Part shown: positions 31,591-39,439 of the stretch, one piece after another
How positions within the stretch are numbered: the stretch's first letter is position 1
Layout of the letters: every line of letters starts with the position of its first letter
IMG/VR virus record: IMGVR_UViG_3300007513_000054
Coordinates: 1-52,569 of that record
Source of the DNA: a virus
Length of the DNA stretch: 52,569 bases
Reading direction: 5' to 3' (one strand)
Position numbers and translations under genes: made by a program
Notes under the pieces: model-generated
Seen by the model: the letters and a program-made list of their open reading frames with translations, nothing else
Told to the model about the DNA's origin: nothing
Databases searched by the model: none

Positions 31591-31810
31591 AAAATATGCG
31601 GTAAGAATAATTTGGCCTTGTTATATTACAGTAAGTGCCGATACTGAAAGTCAAGCAATTGCTCAAGGCATGGAAATGGCTGATGATTTGTTTGAAACTT
31701 CCACTATTAGGCCGTACGTTGATTCAGTAACGGAAATCGAAAAAAAGTTTCAAAATTTAACTAAAGTTTCCGATGAAACTGTCGATAATAATAATATAAG
31801 CGGAGATTAA
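31577..31810 (+). CDS. small protein ending in a translated promoter element
   Basis: A 77-residue protein with GGGGGAG upstream. The N-terminal part KYAVRIIWPCYITVSADTES is beta-rich. The C-terminal codons coincide with sigma-28-type promoter copy 9 and read KVSDETVDNNNIS, so the promoter is encoded within the gene end. The same frame of another copy is found in the gene at 37968. Confidence 0.6.
   Translation: MSELKKYAVRIIWPCYITVSADTESQAIAQGMEMADDLFETSTIRPYVDSVTEIEKKFQNLTKVSDETVDNNNISGD
31762..31788 (+). promoter_or_regulatory. sigma-28-type promoter copy 9 (inside a gene end)
   Basis: TAAAGTTT-N11-GTCGATAA, then TAATAATATAAG; 23 bases before the next ATG. Confidence 0.75.
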
Positions 31811-31811
31811 G

Positions 31812-32039
31812 ATGTTTGATTTAGCAATTCCAACTGAAAGGGAAATTGATCTTGATAAATTACGATTAGAATATGTGGAAGCTCTACTTTCTAATATGGA
31901 TTATAAAGATTTATTGGAAACATTTAGATCTACCATGTTTGAACACCTAAAAACTTTGTCCGAAGATGAATTATACGAAGAAATTGAAAAATGGGGCTTT
32001 GGATATATTTTTGACCAACAGGAGATTATAGAATGTTAA
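31812..32039 (+). CDS. small acidic protein
   Basis: A 75-residue acidic helical protein with CGGAG upstream. It lies directly after promoter copy 9 and overlaps the next gene by seven bases. Its last part (LYEEIEKWGFGYIFDQQEII) resembles the end of its downstream neighbours (DLYEIHFDEP). It may be a DNA mimic or inhibitor; unknown. Confidence 0.55.
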   Translation: MFDLAIPTEREIDLDKLRLEYVEALLSNMDYKDLLETFRSTMFEHLKTLSEDELYEEIEKWGFGYIFDQQEIIEC

Positions 32040-32239
32040 CTACAGATGTCCATGATAACAGTACCAAATACCAAATTATGCGGGATATGTTATGTGATGC
32101 CGAATATGAAAATATACAGTGGAGTGATATTTATGACATTCTAATGGATGGTTGTCAAGGCTATAGAAATATGTCGGATGAAGAAATTGAAGATTTATAT
32201 GAAATCCATTTTGATGAACCTTTTGACTCGGAGAAATAA
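32033..32239 (+). CDS. small acidic protein
   Basis: A 68-residue, strongly acidic protein (MSDEEIEDLYEIHFDEPFD near the end). It overlaps the previous gene by seven bases. Several acidic proteins of this size sit together here. Unknown function. Confidence 0.55.
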   Translation: MLTTDVHDNSTKYQIMRDMLCDAEYENIQWSDIYDILMDGCQGYRNMSDEEIEDLYEIHFDEPFDSEK

Positions 32240-32240
32240 A

Positions 32241-32477
32241 ATGTCCGATTTAATTGATTCCCTAACTATGGTTTCCTCTAGAATTTCAGAGATTTTAGAG
32301 GAATTTACTACTGAATTAAGTGGTACCAATTCCCAAAAACTAGAAGAAATGTTGGAAGATCTAATTGACATCGTTACTGATTTGGATCAAATTGCAGAAT
32401 TGGATGAAAATCCGCCAAAAATAGATATAAATGAAATAATCTATGATTTAGATGAGGAGGATAACTTATGGGATTGA
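32241..32477 (+). CDS. small acidic coiled-coil protein
   Basis: A 78-residue protein; CGGAG seven bases upstream fixes ATG 32241 within a longer open frame. It is acidic and helical throughout (SRISEILEEFTTELSGTNSQ). It overlaps the next gene by ten bases. Unknown. Confidence 0.55.
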   Translation: MSDLIDSLTMVSSRISEILEEFTTELSGTNSQKLEEMLEDLIDIVTDLDQIAELDENPPKIDINEIIYDLDEEDNLWD

Positions 32478-32626
32478 TATTTGATGCCATAAAAGGTTTT
32501 ATTGCAGTATTGGGAATGATCTGTGGTACTTTGTGTGTTTCTTTGATAGGATTATATTCTATTTTTTCTCCTGAATCTGCTGAAAAGTTATTTCAACGAC
32601 TACAGGAATGGGCAAATGGGGAATGA
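32468..32626 (+). CDS. 52-residue membrane protein
   Basis: Hydrophobic core KGFIAVLGMICGTLCVSLIG and LYSIF, then a charged tail. AGGAGG upstream. Probably single-span; unknown. Confidence 0.5.
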   Translation: MGLIFDAIKGFIAVLGMICGTLCVSLIGLYSIFSPESAEKLFQRLQEWANGE

Positions 32627-32823
32627 AATTTATACAATGGTTGTTATTCCATATAACCTTTTTAACAGGATTATTTTTTCTTTATTCTGTTAGGTTTTTT
32701 TTGGATTTAGTATTTTTATGGGCCAATATCATTGGATCACATGATTTAATTCAATGGTGTTCTGATGCTGAAGATTCCATAATAGCTTGGTTAGATGAAT
32801 TGGATGATGATGATGAAAACTAA
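32623..32823 (+). CDS. membrane protein with acidic tail
   Basis: A 66-residue protein beginning on ATGA shared with the previous stop. Two hydrophobic segments (IQWLLFHITFLTGLFFLYSV, LDLVFLWANIIG) precede an acidic tail ending LDELDDDDEN. Unknown. Confidence 0.5.
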   Translation: MKFIQWLLFHITFLTGLFFLYSVRFFLDLVFLWANIIGSHDLIQWCSDAEDSIIAWLDELDDDDEN

Positions 32824-32986
32824 GAAAAGGAATAAGATTATTAGGAGAATTACCAAAGTATCCCATGCGATCGGGGTTAATCTTTGGGATGTTATCCCTA
32901 GTGATGTGTGGGGTGGTGAATTAACCAAAGTAGTAGAGAAGTTACAGGAAAAAAAGACGATTGGATTTAAGTATCCACGAAATTAG
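32813..32986 (+). CDS. small basic protein
   Basis: About 57 residues; several ATG codons between 32795 and 32813 could start it. A basic head (KTKKRNKIIRRITKVSHAIG) is followed by NLWDVIPSDVWGGEL and a basic end. It is the last gene before a sigma-70-type promoter. Confidence 0.5.
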   Translation: MKTKKRNKIIRRITKVSHAIGVNLWDVIPSDVWGGELTKVVEKLQEKKTIGFKYPRN

Positions 32987-32988
32987 CC

Positions 32989-33018
32989 TTGACAGGGGCT
33001 GGTTAAAAATGTTATAAT
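32989..33018 (+). promoter_or_regulatory. sigma-70-type promoter (TTGACA-N18-TATAAT)
   Basis: TTGACA at 32989-32994 and TATAAT at 33013-33018, preceded by TAGCC as in sister promoters. It is 31 bases before the next ATG. Confidence 0.85.
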
Positions 33019-33049
33019 ATAGATGTCCTACGCTGGAGGAGATAGTATA

Positions 33050-33418
33050 ATGGTAGATGTTAAGATTGGTATTGCTAAATACTGTTTTAGTCAAATTTAT
33101 GAATTAGCTACTGAGGCTGTTGATTTATGTGAATTAGGTAATGATGCAGATACATATTCTATAATGAAGTACGTGGATAAGATTGATTCTTATACAGAAA
33201 CTATAGATTCCTTAGTGAGTGATATAGTTAATGATAATGATTCAACTGGTGAAACAGTTATAAATCAGGAAAATGTAGATATTATTATAAATGAAGATAA
33301 AAAAACCTCAAAACAGGCTTATGTTGATGAATTAAATAAGACCTATGATGATTTTATAGAATATAGTCGTCAGGAAGATATGCGTAAAACTTTTAATCAA
33401 GGTGAGGGTGATGGCTAG
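33050..33418 (+). CDS. acidic hypothetical protein
   Basis: A 122-residue acidic helical protein. GGAGGAG eight bases upstream fixes ATG 33050. YSIMKYVDKIDSYTETIDSL is a long amphipathic region, followed by a disordered middle and a charged end. It overlaps the next gene by eight bases. Unknown. Confidence 0.6.
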   Translation: MVDVKIGIAKYCFSQIYELATEAVDLCELGNDADTYSIMKYVDKIDSYTETIDSLVSDIVNDNDSTGETVINQENVDIIINEDKKTSKQAYVDELNKTYDDFIEYSRQEDMRKTFNQGEGDG

Positions 33419-33608
33419 AATTTATAAACAAAGTTTATTGGTGGAGTTTAGGAATACTGAACCTTTTATTTATGACTTGGAATCTGAACAACCAATTACA
33501 ATGGATAGAATAGTTGAGTATTTCGTTAAGGTTGAGGATTGGAATGAGGAACGTGATAGCCTAACCTTATTAGACGCTTCAACTGTAATTGATTTAGATA
33601 AAAAATAA
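33411..33608 (+). CDS. small acidic protein
   Basis: A 65-residue protein (MARIYKQSLLVEFRNTEPFI...). The ATG at 33411 follows GGTGAGGGTG; a longer start at 33402 is less likely. Its stop lies four bases before promoter copy 8. Unknown. Confidence 0.55.
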   Translation: MARIYKQSLLVEFRNTEPFIYDLESEQPITMDRIVEYFVKVEDWNEERDSLTLLDASTVIDLDKK

Positions 33609-33611
33609 AGC

Positions 33612-33638
33612 TAAAGTTTTCGGCATAACTGTCGATAA
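33612..33638 (+). promoter_or_regulatory. sigma-28-type promoter copy 8
   Basis: TAAAGTTT-N11-GTCGATAA then TTATAATATAGCAA; 35 bases before the CobS-like ATPase gene. Confidence 0.85.
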
Positions 33639-33673
33639 TTATAATATAGCAACTAAATGGAGAATAATTAAGA

Positions 33674-34900
33674 ATGAAATCTTTGAATCACAATCATATG
33701 ACCTTTGTTAAATGTGCTTATAGTCATTATGATAAAGATGAATTAACCAAAGCTGAATTGCAAGTTATTACAGATACTTATGATGTTAAAAAACCGGGTT
33801 GGATTCAAAGACCTGAATTTAGAACATCTGCTGGTTTGTATAAATTACCTATCGATGGTAAATTGCCAGAAGCATTAAAAGCGAAAGAAGGTGTCGAAGG
33901 AATTAATGGAGATTTTCCATTAGAAACTTATAATAACATTGTACCAATGAAAAAAGGACAAATGCCAGTTACTACAAAAATAGTTCCACAAGTAGTTGAA
34001 GAATCTCAACAACAGGCAGAAATAGTGGAAATACCAAAAGAGGATGTAAATTTAGTTCCTGATAAATCTGAGAAGTATGTTCCATTTGGAAATTCTAAAG
34101 ATATTCTTAGTATAATCAAATCGGAGATATTTTATCCTGTTTTTATTACAGGTCTTTCTGGTAACGGTAAAACGTTGATGGTTGATCAGGCTTGTGCCAG
34201 ATCAAATAGAGAATTGGTTCGTGCTAACATTACTATTGAAACGGATGAAGATGATTTGCTTGGTGGTTTTAGATTGATTAACGGCAATACTGTCTGGCAC
34301 AATGGTCCAGTAGTAGATGCTATGGAGAGAGGTGCAATACTTCTCCTAGATGAAATTGATTTAGCATCAAATAAAATTATGTGTTTGCAACCCGTATTGG
34401 AGGGTTCAGGTGTCTATCTTAAAAAAGTTAATCGGTGGGTTAAACCCAAACCTGGTTTCAATGTTATTGCTACTGCTAACACAAAGGGTAAAGGGTCGGA
34501 GCATGGTCAATTCATTGGAACTAACATTCTTAATGAGGCGTTTCTTGAAAGATTCGCTATTACGTTAGAGCAGTCCTATCCTACAGCCGTTACTGAAAAG
34601 AAAATTTTAAGATTAGAATTGAAGGAGTTGGAATATGATGATAAGTTTTTGGATCGGCTTGTTAATTGGGCTGACATTGTTCGTAAAACTTATGATGATG
34701 GTGGTCTTGATGAAGTAATTTCAACTCGCCGCCTTGTTCATATTGTTAATGCGTTTAAGATATTTGGAAAGGAAGATAAGGCCATCAATGTTTGTATCTC
34801 AAGATTTGATGATGATACGAAGGCCGCATTGAGTGATCTTTATTCCAAACTTGAAGAAAAGCCAGTTGAAGAGGAACAGACTGAAGAAGTACCATTTTGA
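33674..34900 (+). CDS. cobS: CobS/MoxR-like AAA+ ATPase
   Basis: A 408-residue AAA+ protein. Walker A is GLSGNGKT near residue 159 and Walker B is ILLLDEID near residue 222. NVIATANTKGKGSEHGQFIG is the sensor-1 region typical of the CobS/MoxR group. The N-terminal 110 residues are specific. The family partners with VWA proteins to remodel substrates; in bacteria CobS acts in cobalt insertion. In T4-like phages it is a core gene, perhaps structural or assembly-related. It is followed by a VWA protein and driven by a sigma-28-type promoter. Confidence 0.88.
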   Translation: MKSLNHNHMTFVKCAYSHYDKDELTKAELQVITDTYDVKKPGWIQRPEFRTSAGLYKLPIDGKLPEALKAKEGVEGINGDFPLETYNNIVPMKKGQMPVTTKIVPQVVEESQQQAEIVEIPKEDVNLVPDKSEKYVPFGNSKDILSIIKSEIFYPVFITGLSGNGKTLMVDQACARSNRELVRANITIETDEDDLLGGFRLINGNTVWHNGPVVDAMERGAILLLDEIDLASNKIMCLQPVLEGSGVYLKKVNRWVKPKPGFNVIATANTKGKGSEHGQFIGTNILNEAFLERFAITLEQSYPTAVTEKKILRLELKELEYDDKFLDRLVNWADIVRKTYDDGGLDEVISTRRLVHIVNAFKIFGKEDKAINVCISRFDDDTKAALSDLYSKLEEKPVEEEQTEEVPF

Positions 34901-34984
34901 GATCTGGACAAAAAAATGTTTCGGGCGAAACAAAAGCAAGATATATCAATGGGCCAAGGAATGAACCTTCCATAAGGAGATAAA

Positions 34985-37492
34985 GTGAAGTATACTCAAG
35001 AGCAAAAACAAGTATTGGCCAGATTGTTGGCTACTGAAAACATTACAGTGGAACATAGAAATGTCTCCACAGCAATGTTTGATGTTCAAAATCGTACATT
35101 ATTACTCCCTACTTGGGACTCTATGCCTGAGGATGTTTATGATATGCTAGTAGGGCATGAAGTTGGGCATGCCTTGTTTACTCCGACAGATATGGATGAT
35201 CTACAAACTAAGATCGATGGTATTGATTCGGATCATCCAGGCCGTGTCAAGACCTTGTTTAATATAGTGGAAGACGCCCGGATTGAAAAGAAAATGAAAC
35301 GGAAATTTCCTGGTTTAAGGAGAGACTTTCATAATGGCTATAAAGATTTTTTGCAGAAAGGATTGTTTGGTGATCCTGAAAGCCTTAATAGGAAATTGAT
35401 TGATAAGATCAATATACATTTTAAGTGTGGTTCTTTAGGACCACAATATGAGTTTAGTCCAGATGAACAGCAGTTGATTGATAGAATAGAAAAGGTGGAG
35501 ACATTTGAAGATGTGGCTGGTATAGTTAAAGATTTGTATGAGTTTGTATTGGGTGATGTACCTGATATGGCAGATGATATGTTAATGCAACAGCAAATGG
35601 AAGAAAGAGGTGATTGTAATGGCTGGGAAGAGGAGACACAGAAGTCTAATTCGGGATCTGGAACGGATTCTGCTGATGGTGACGAAAAAGATACCACCGA
35701 TTCGGATGGGACTGATGGTGACAGAGAACGTGATGGAGATGATACTAGAGAGTCTACACAATCTGAGAAATCAGGAAGTGGCAAACAAGAGATGGAGGAT
35801 GAAAAGGGAAAGGAATCTAAAAAATACAACTCCAAAGTCGGAGGTAGAGGAAATAGAAATAACTTAGAAGACCAATTTAAGTCTGATACACAAGATGCTA
35901 TGGATGATTTTATAGAATCTAGTTATGATCCGACTATGTTACCAGATATGGTTGTTAATATCCCTAAGGTGGATTCTAATAGGTATATAGAGAATTATTC
36001 ATCCGTTTTATCGAATCTGGATGAGTATTATCACGAAAAGATTTATACGGATAAATGGTTTGTTAGAGCGTTGATGGATAATGACATTTCAAAAGAACAA
36101 TATAATCAGGCTTTGGTTGATGGTTATAAATCTTGGAAAAAGTCTGTTAATTCTTCTGTCAATTTTATGGCTAAAGAATTTGAAATGAAAAAATCTGCCG
36201 ATCAGTATGCTAGGGCATCTGTTAACAAAACAGGTACTTTGAATACTAATAAGATTCACCAATACCGATATAATGAAGATATATTTCGTAGGATTACAAT
36301 TTTACCTGATGGTAAAGATCATGCGATGATACTTGTAATTGATTGGTCTGGATCTATGGATGCTAGTATTAGTAACACTATTCATCAAGCTATGACATTG
36401 GTATTATTTTGTAAAAAAGTTAATATACCATTTGAAGTTTATTGTTTTAGTGATAATCCAGGGGCGTATCGTGATGTTATAAAGCCATTACAGCAGAAAG
36501 ATTATGAGGTAGATGATTTATACGTGGACTATTTTGTTATGCGTAATATGTTTTCTTCCCGAATGACTACCAAAGAATTGGAAAGATCAATGACATATTT
36601 TTATGCTATGTCTAATGGATTTAGTTATGGAGGATTAGAGAGTGCTTATGGTATAGAATTGAATTATGGATATGCAAGACATTTAGTGCCTACTGACTGG
36701 TCTTTGTGTGGTACACCTCTTAATGATTCATTGATTATAATGAAAGATTATTTGGAGAGGTATCGAAAGGATAATAGAAGTACCATTATCAATGTGATTC
36801 TTTTGACAGATGGTGATTCAGCAACTTCTATTCTCAAAATTACTGAGGATGATGAAATTGCTCATAATGCTTCTGATATTGGATATTCTGGGTATGTACA
36901 GTATGATGATTCGGATGAGACAAAGGAATATTATAGAGAAAAACTATATGTTGATGCTAAGATTGCAAATTTTTGTCATTCTAATGTCAATGTGAGGTTG
37001 AAAGATCCATATTCTAATACCACTGAATATATTTCTCCTAGTTCTGATCGTCAAGGTGTTTATAGAACTAGCTGGTATAGCACGGAGCATAATAATATGA
37101 CTAATTCTTTAATTAGATCATTAGGAAATATACCAAGAGTTAATGTTGTTGGATTTTTCGTTGCGAATGGTAAATATAATGTTAGAAATGCTGTTTCAAC
37201 TCATTTCTTTTCAAGGCGTGACCATGGGCATGTTGAAAAATATGATGAAATGATGAAGGATTTTAGAAAGTCTAAATACTTAGTTAATGAGGAACATGCT
37301 GGATATGATATATTCTTTGTTCTATCAGGTGGGTCTGATTTAGAATTGGAAACAGGTGGTTTAGATGATGATTTGAAAGGAGAATCAAAAAGACGATTGA
37401 CCACAGCATTTAAGAAACATAGTAAAGCCAAATTACAGAGTCGTGTATTTTTAACTAAATTTATTGATTATATTTCAAAGGAGAATTATTAA
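34985..37492 (+). CDS. CobT-like VWA protein with HExxH-like site
   Basis: An 835-residue protein starting at GTG with AAGGAG upstream. VGHEVGHALFTP (residues 56-67) is a zincin-type HExxH motif; residues about 215-290 are a low-complexity acidic/serine/glycine linker; MILVIDWSGSMDAS near residue 446 starts a VWA domain with an intact MIDAS (DxSxS). The pairing of an AAA+ ATPase and a VWA protein mirrors CobS-CobT and MoxR-VWA systems. It probably acts as a remodelling complex or peptidase, not necessarily in cobalamin synthesis. The 84-base gap before it holds only a short hairpin (TGTTTCG-GG-CGAAACA). Confidence 0.85.
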   Translation: MKYTQEQKQVLARLLATENITVEHRNVSTAMFDVQNRTLLLPTWDSMPEDVYDMLVGHEVGHALFTPTDMDDLQTKIDGIDSDHPGRVKTLFNIVEDARIEKKMKRKFPGLRRDFHNGYKDFLQKGLFGDPESLNRKLIDKINIHFKCGSLGPQYEFSPDEQQLIDRIEKVETFEDVAGIVKDLYEFVLGDVPDMADDMLMQQQMEERGDCNGWEEETQKSNSGSGTDSADGDEKDTTDSDGTDGDRERDGDDTRESTQSEKSGSGKQEMEDEKGKESKKYNSKVGGRGNRNNLEDQFKSDTQDAMDDFIESSYDPTMLPDMVVNIPKVDSNRYIENYSSVLSNLDEYYHEKIYTDKWFVRALMDNDISKEQYNQALVDGYKSWKKSVNSSVNFMAKEFEMKKSADQYARASVNKTGTLNTNKIHQYRYNEDIFRRITILPDGKDHAMILVIDWSGSMDASISNTIHQAMTLVLFCKKVNIPFEVYCFSDNPGAYRDVIKPLQQKDYEVDDLYVDYFVMRNMFSSRMTTKELERSMTYFYAMSNGFSYGGLESAYGIELNYGYARHLVPTDWSLCGTPLNDSLIIMKDYLERYRKDNRSTIINVILLTDGDSATSILKITEDDEIAHNASDIGYSGYVQYDDSDETKEYYREKLYVDAKIANFCHSNVNVRLKDPYSNTTEYISPSSDRQGVYRTSWYSTEHNNMTNSLIRSLGNIPRVNVVGFFVANGKYNVRNAVSTHFFSRRDHGHVEKYDEMMKDFRKSKYLVNEEHAGYDIFFVLSGGSDLELETGGLDDDLKGESKRRLTTAFKKHSKAKLQSRVFLTKFIDYISKENY

Positions 37493-37689
37493 TGTCATAT
37501 GTATGTGATGTGGAGGCGGTTCCTGAACGTGAAGGATATGAAGAAGTTACAGGAACAATGATGGAAATTCATAAGTGTGATGATTGTGGTTTTCATATTG
37601 GTTTTGATGTGTCGTATTTGGAGCAAGTAGAAGAAATTGTAATGGAATGTCCGAGTTGTGCTGAGGTAATTTATACTTATGATGAATAA
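37492..37689 (+). CDS. zinc-ribbon protein
   Basis: A 65-residue protein starting on the previous stop (TAATG). KCDDCGFHIGF and MECPSCAEVIY form a CxxC-x24-CxxC zinc ribbon. Acidic overall. Unknown, perhaps a transcription or RNA-binding accessory. Confidence 0.65.
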   Translation: MSYVCDVEAVPEREGYEEVTGTMMEIHKCDDCGFHIGFDVSYLEQVEEIVMECPSCAEVIYTYDE

Positions 37690-37702
37690 GGAGGTAGATA
37701 TT

Positions 37703-37978
37703 TTGAGTGCTACGTATGCAGAATTGGTTAGATTGTTGGAAAATAGTATTTGTAATATAGAATTTATAAAGGCAGATGGAAGTCAAAGAAAGATGACTTG
37801 CACATTGAATCCATTTACAGAGGAGATGGAAGTGTTAGCAGATGATTATAATAATTCAACTAAAGAAAGTATTACAGTATGGGATTTAGAGAAGAAAGAT
37901 TGGAGATCTTTTCGTAAAGATAGATTGACAAAATGTACTGTTACCACTTCAATATTGGAGGTAGCAAGTGGAGCTTGA
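37703..37978 (+). CDS. SH3-like small phage protein (DUF2693-like)
   Basis: A 91-residue protein; a TTG start with AAGGAGG eight bases upstream looks better than ATG codons at 37679/37682 that lie inside the previous gene. The core LENSICNIEFIKADGSQRKM then TCTLNP resembles the DUF2693 small beta-barrel family of phages. Its end overlaps the next gene by 11 bases. Confidence 0.6.
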   Translation: MSATYAELVRLLENSICNIEFIKADGSQRKMTCTLNPFTEEMEVLADDYNNSTKESITVWDLEKKDWRSFRKDRLTKCTVTTSILEVASGA

Positions 37979-38552
37979 AGAAATTTATAAACGAGGTCAA
38001 AAGGCTACTTTAGAGAATGAACCTTTAATTTCTGGTATTGATACGTCTTATGCTCGTTCAATGTATTATGTGGATCTTTGGAGAGATTGGTACGCCAATC
38101 TTTCCGATGTTCTTCGGCATGATTATATGTTTCAAGAACTTCCAGAGAAATTTCGTACTACTAATAATACTTTATGTCAAAGTGCATTGGAGTATTTTGA
38201 TGAAGATTTTGCTAGAAAGAGATGGAATATAATTGATCCTCCTTCTTTAGAAGAGGTAAAGAAGGATAATGAGAAAAATAATTTTACAAAACCTGTAAAA
38301 AAAGTTAAAGTTTCTAAGAAAGCTGTCGATAATAATAGTATAACAGCCGCACAAGCGTTTGCTGAAATAAATAGTCTAGTTGATGAATTGGAATATCATG
38401 AGAAGAAGTATTATGAGGATAATGATCCTGAGATTTCTGATTATGATTTTGATATGAAGTTAAAGAGATTGGAAGAATTAGAAAAACAATTTCCGGAATT
38501 CAAACAAAGTGAATCACCTACTGAACGAGTAGGGAGGGGGGATTTGAAATGA
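37968..38552 (+). CDS. fusion protein ending in a NAD+ DNA ligase Ia-like domain
   Basis: A 194-residue protein with a GTG start and TTGGAGG upstream. Residues 1-110 are of unknown family. Residues about 130-194 match the N-terminal Ia (NMN-binding) domain of LigA: ELEYHEKKYYEDNDPEISDY, then LEELEKQFPEF and SPTERVG. No adenylation or other ligase domain follows. The linker between the two parts is encoded by sigma-28-type promoter copy 10, suggesting that two genes were fused through the promoter. Whether it binds NAD+/NMN or acts as a ligase antagonist is unknown. Confidence 0.75.
   Translation: MELEEIYKRGQKATLENEPLISGIDTSYARSMYYVDLWRDWYANLSDVLRHDYMFQELPEKFRTTNNTLCQSALEYFDEDFARKRWNIIDPPSLEEVKKDNEKNNFTKPVKKVKVSKKAVDNNSITAAQAFAEINSLVDELEYHEKKYYEDNDPEISDYDFDMKLKRLEELEKQFPEFKQSESPTERVGRGDLK
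38306..38332 (+). promoter_or_regulatory. sigma-28-type promoter copy 10 (inside a gene)
   Basis: TAAAGTTT-N11-GTCGATAA, then TAATAGTATAAC, in the middle of the fusion gene, just before its LigA-like domain. No good internal start codon follows closely. Confidence 0.6.
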
Positions 38553-38758
38553 ACGATAGGCTTACATATAAGAAAACTAATATATTAGTTAATGATATGG
38601 TCAGAGCAATTATGAAATGGAAACAACCGTCGGGTCAGGCAGAGAAACATTTTTATGATAAGAACGAGGTACTTGAATATAATAGCATAGTTTCTATAGT
38701 TGAAGGTATTTTTCGGAAATATAAAATTCTGAATTTTATTCAGAATAATATATCATAA
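38549..38758 (+). CDS. small basic protein
   Basis: A 69-residue protein overlapping the ligase-like gene by four bases (ATGA), with GGAGGGGGG upstream. It is mostly helical and basic (ILVNDMVRAIMKWKQPSGQA). Unknown, but translational coupling suggests a partner of the upstream protein. Confidence 0.55.
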   Translation: MNDRLTYKKTNILVNDMVRAIMKWKQPSGQAEKHFYDKNEVLEYNSIVSIVEGIFRKYKILNFIQNNIS

Positions 38759-38764
38759 TTAGCC

Positions 38765-38794
38765 TTGACAGCTGCCATTTGGATATGTTATAAT
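38765..38794 (+). promoter_or_regulatory. sigma-70-type promoter (TTGACA-N18-TATAAT)
   Basis: TTGACA at 38765-38770, TATAAT at 38789-38794, with TAGCC before and ATATG before the -10 as in sister promoters. Confidence 0.85.
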
Positions 38795-38824
38795 ATGTTA
38801 TACTAATGAATAGGAGACTTCAAT

Positions 38825-39439
38825 ATGGCGCTTCGAGACAAGAAGCATATGGTTTGTACACATGTTAATAATAAAGTAGATCGAATAGATAAGGAAACAG
38901 ATTATAGTCCTCTTTTTTGGGATTTATTTTCTGGTGTTGTTCCTGGTATAGATACTAGGATAGATACCTATATGTATGGTTTATGTCGTGACGGGCCAGT
39001 TATGCGGAATTTCAAGAGAAGGCTTATGGATCCTCTGATAACTAATGTTAGCTCCACGAATCTTCATAATAGGGAAGAGGAAATACTGAAAGCTAAGATG
39101 CTTGTGAATAGGATGCGATTACTTGTGAATTGTAGAGCTACTAATCTTCTTCCAATTGATGAAATTGATACGGATATTATAGATGCTATTATTAAGATGC
39201 AGTGGTATAATGAAAATGTTATGTTAGAGTTGCCTATGGTTATTATTGATGTTTGTGGATATCATGGATGTGATAATAATGTAATGCACGATAATTACGG
39301 TAAGAGCAGATTTAATAAAAATAGACCATTGTTTAAACCTTGGTGTAAAAAACATAAGGATATCATGGAGAAGAAAAATAGAGAAGCAAAACTAGAAGGA
39401 AATGGACTTGGTCGGTTATATGAAACAACCACTAGATGA
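38825..39439 (+). CDS. hypothetical phage protein
   Basis: A 204-residue basic protein with TAGGAG upstream. It has cysteine/histidine spots (DVCGYHGCDNNV and WCKKHKD near the C-terminus) that could form one zinc site. No family is recognised. A perfect 10-bp-arm hairpin follows its stop. Confidence 0.6.
   Translation: MALRDKKHMVCTHVNNKVDRIDKETDYSPLFWDLFSGVVPGIDTRIDTYMYGLCRDGPVMRNFKRRLMDPLITNVSSTNLHNREEEILKAKMLVNRMRLLVNCRATNLLPIDEIDTDIIDAIIKMQWYNENVMLELPMVIIDVCGYHGCDNNVMHDNYGKSRFNKNRPLFKPWCKKHKDIMEKKNREAKLEGNGLGRLYETTTR

Noticed and set aside
34917-34976. 19-codon frame between the CobS- and CobT-like genes
   Set aside because: No ribosome site or recognisable character; the short hairpin there is a simpler feature.
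35338-35835. 165-residue minus-strand open frame inside the CobT-like gene
   Set aside because: It lies opposite the low-complexity serine/acidic linker, which produces spurious open frames.
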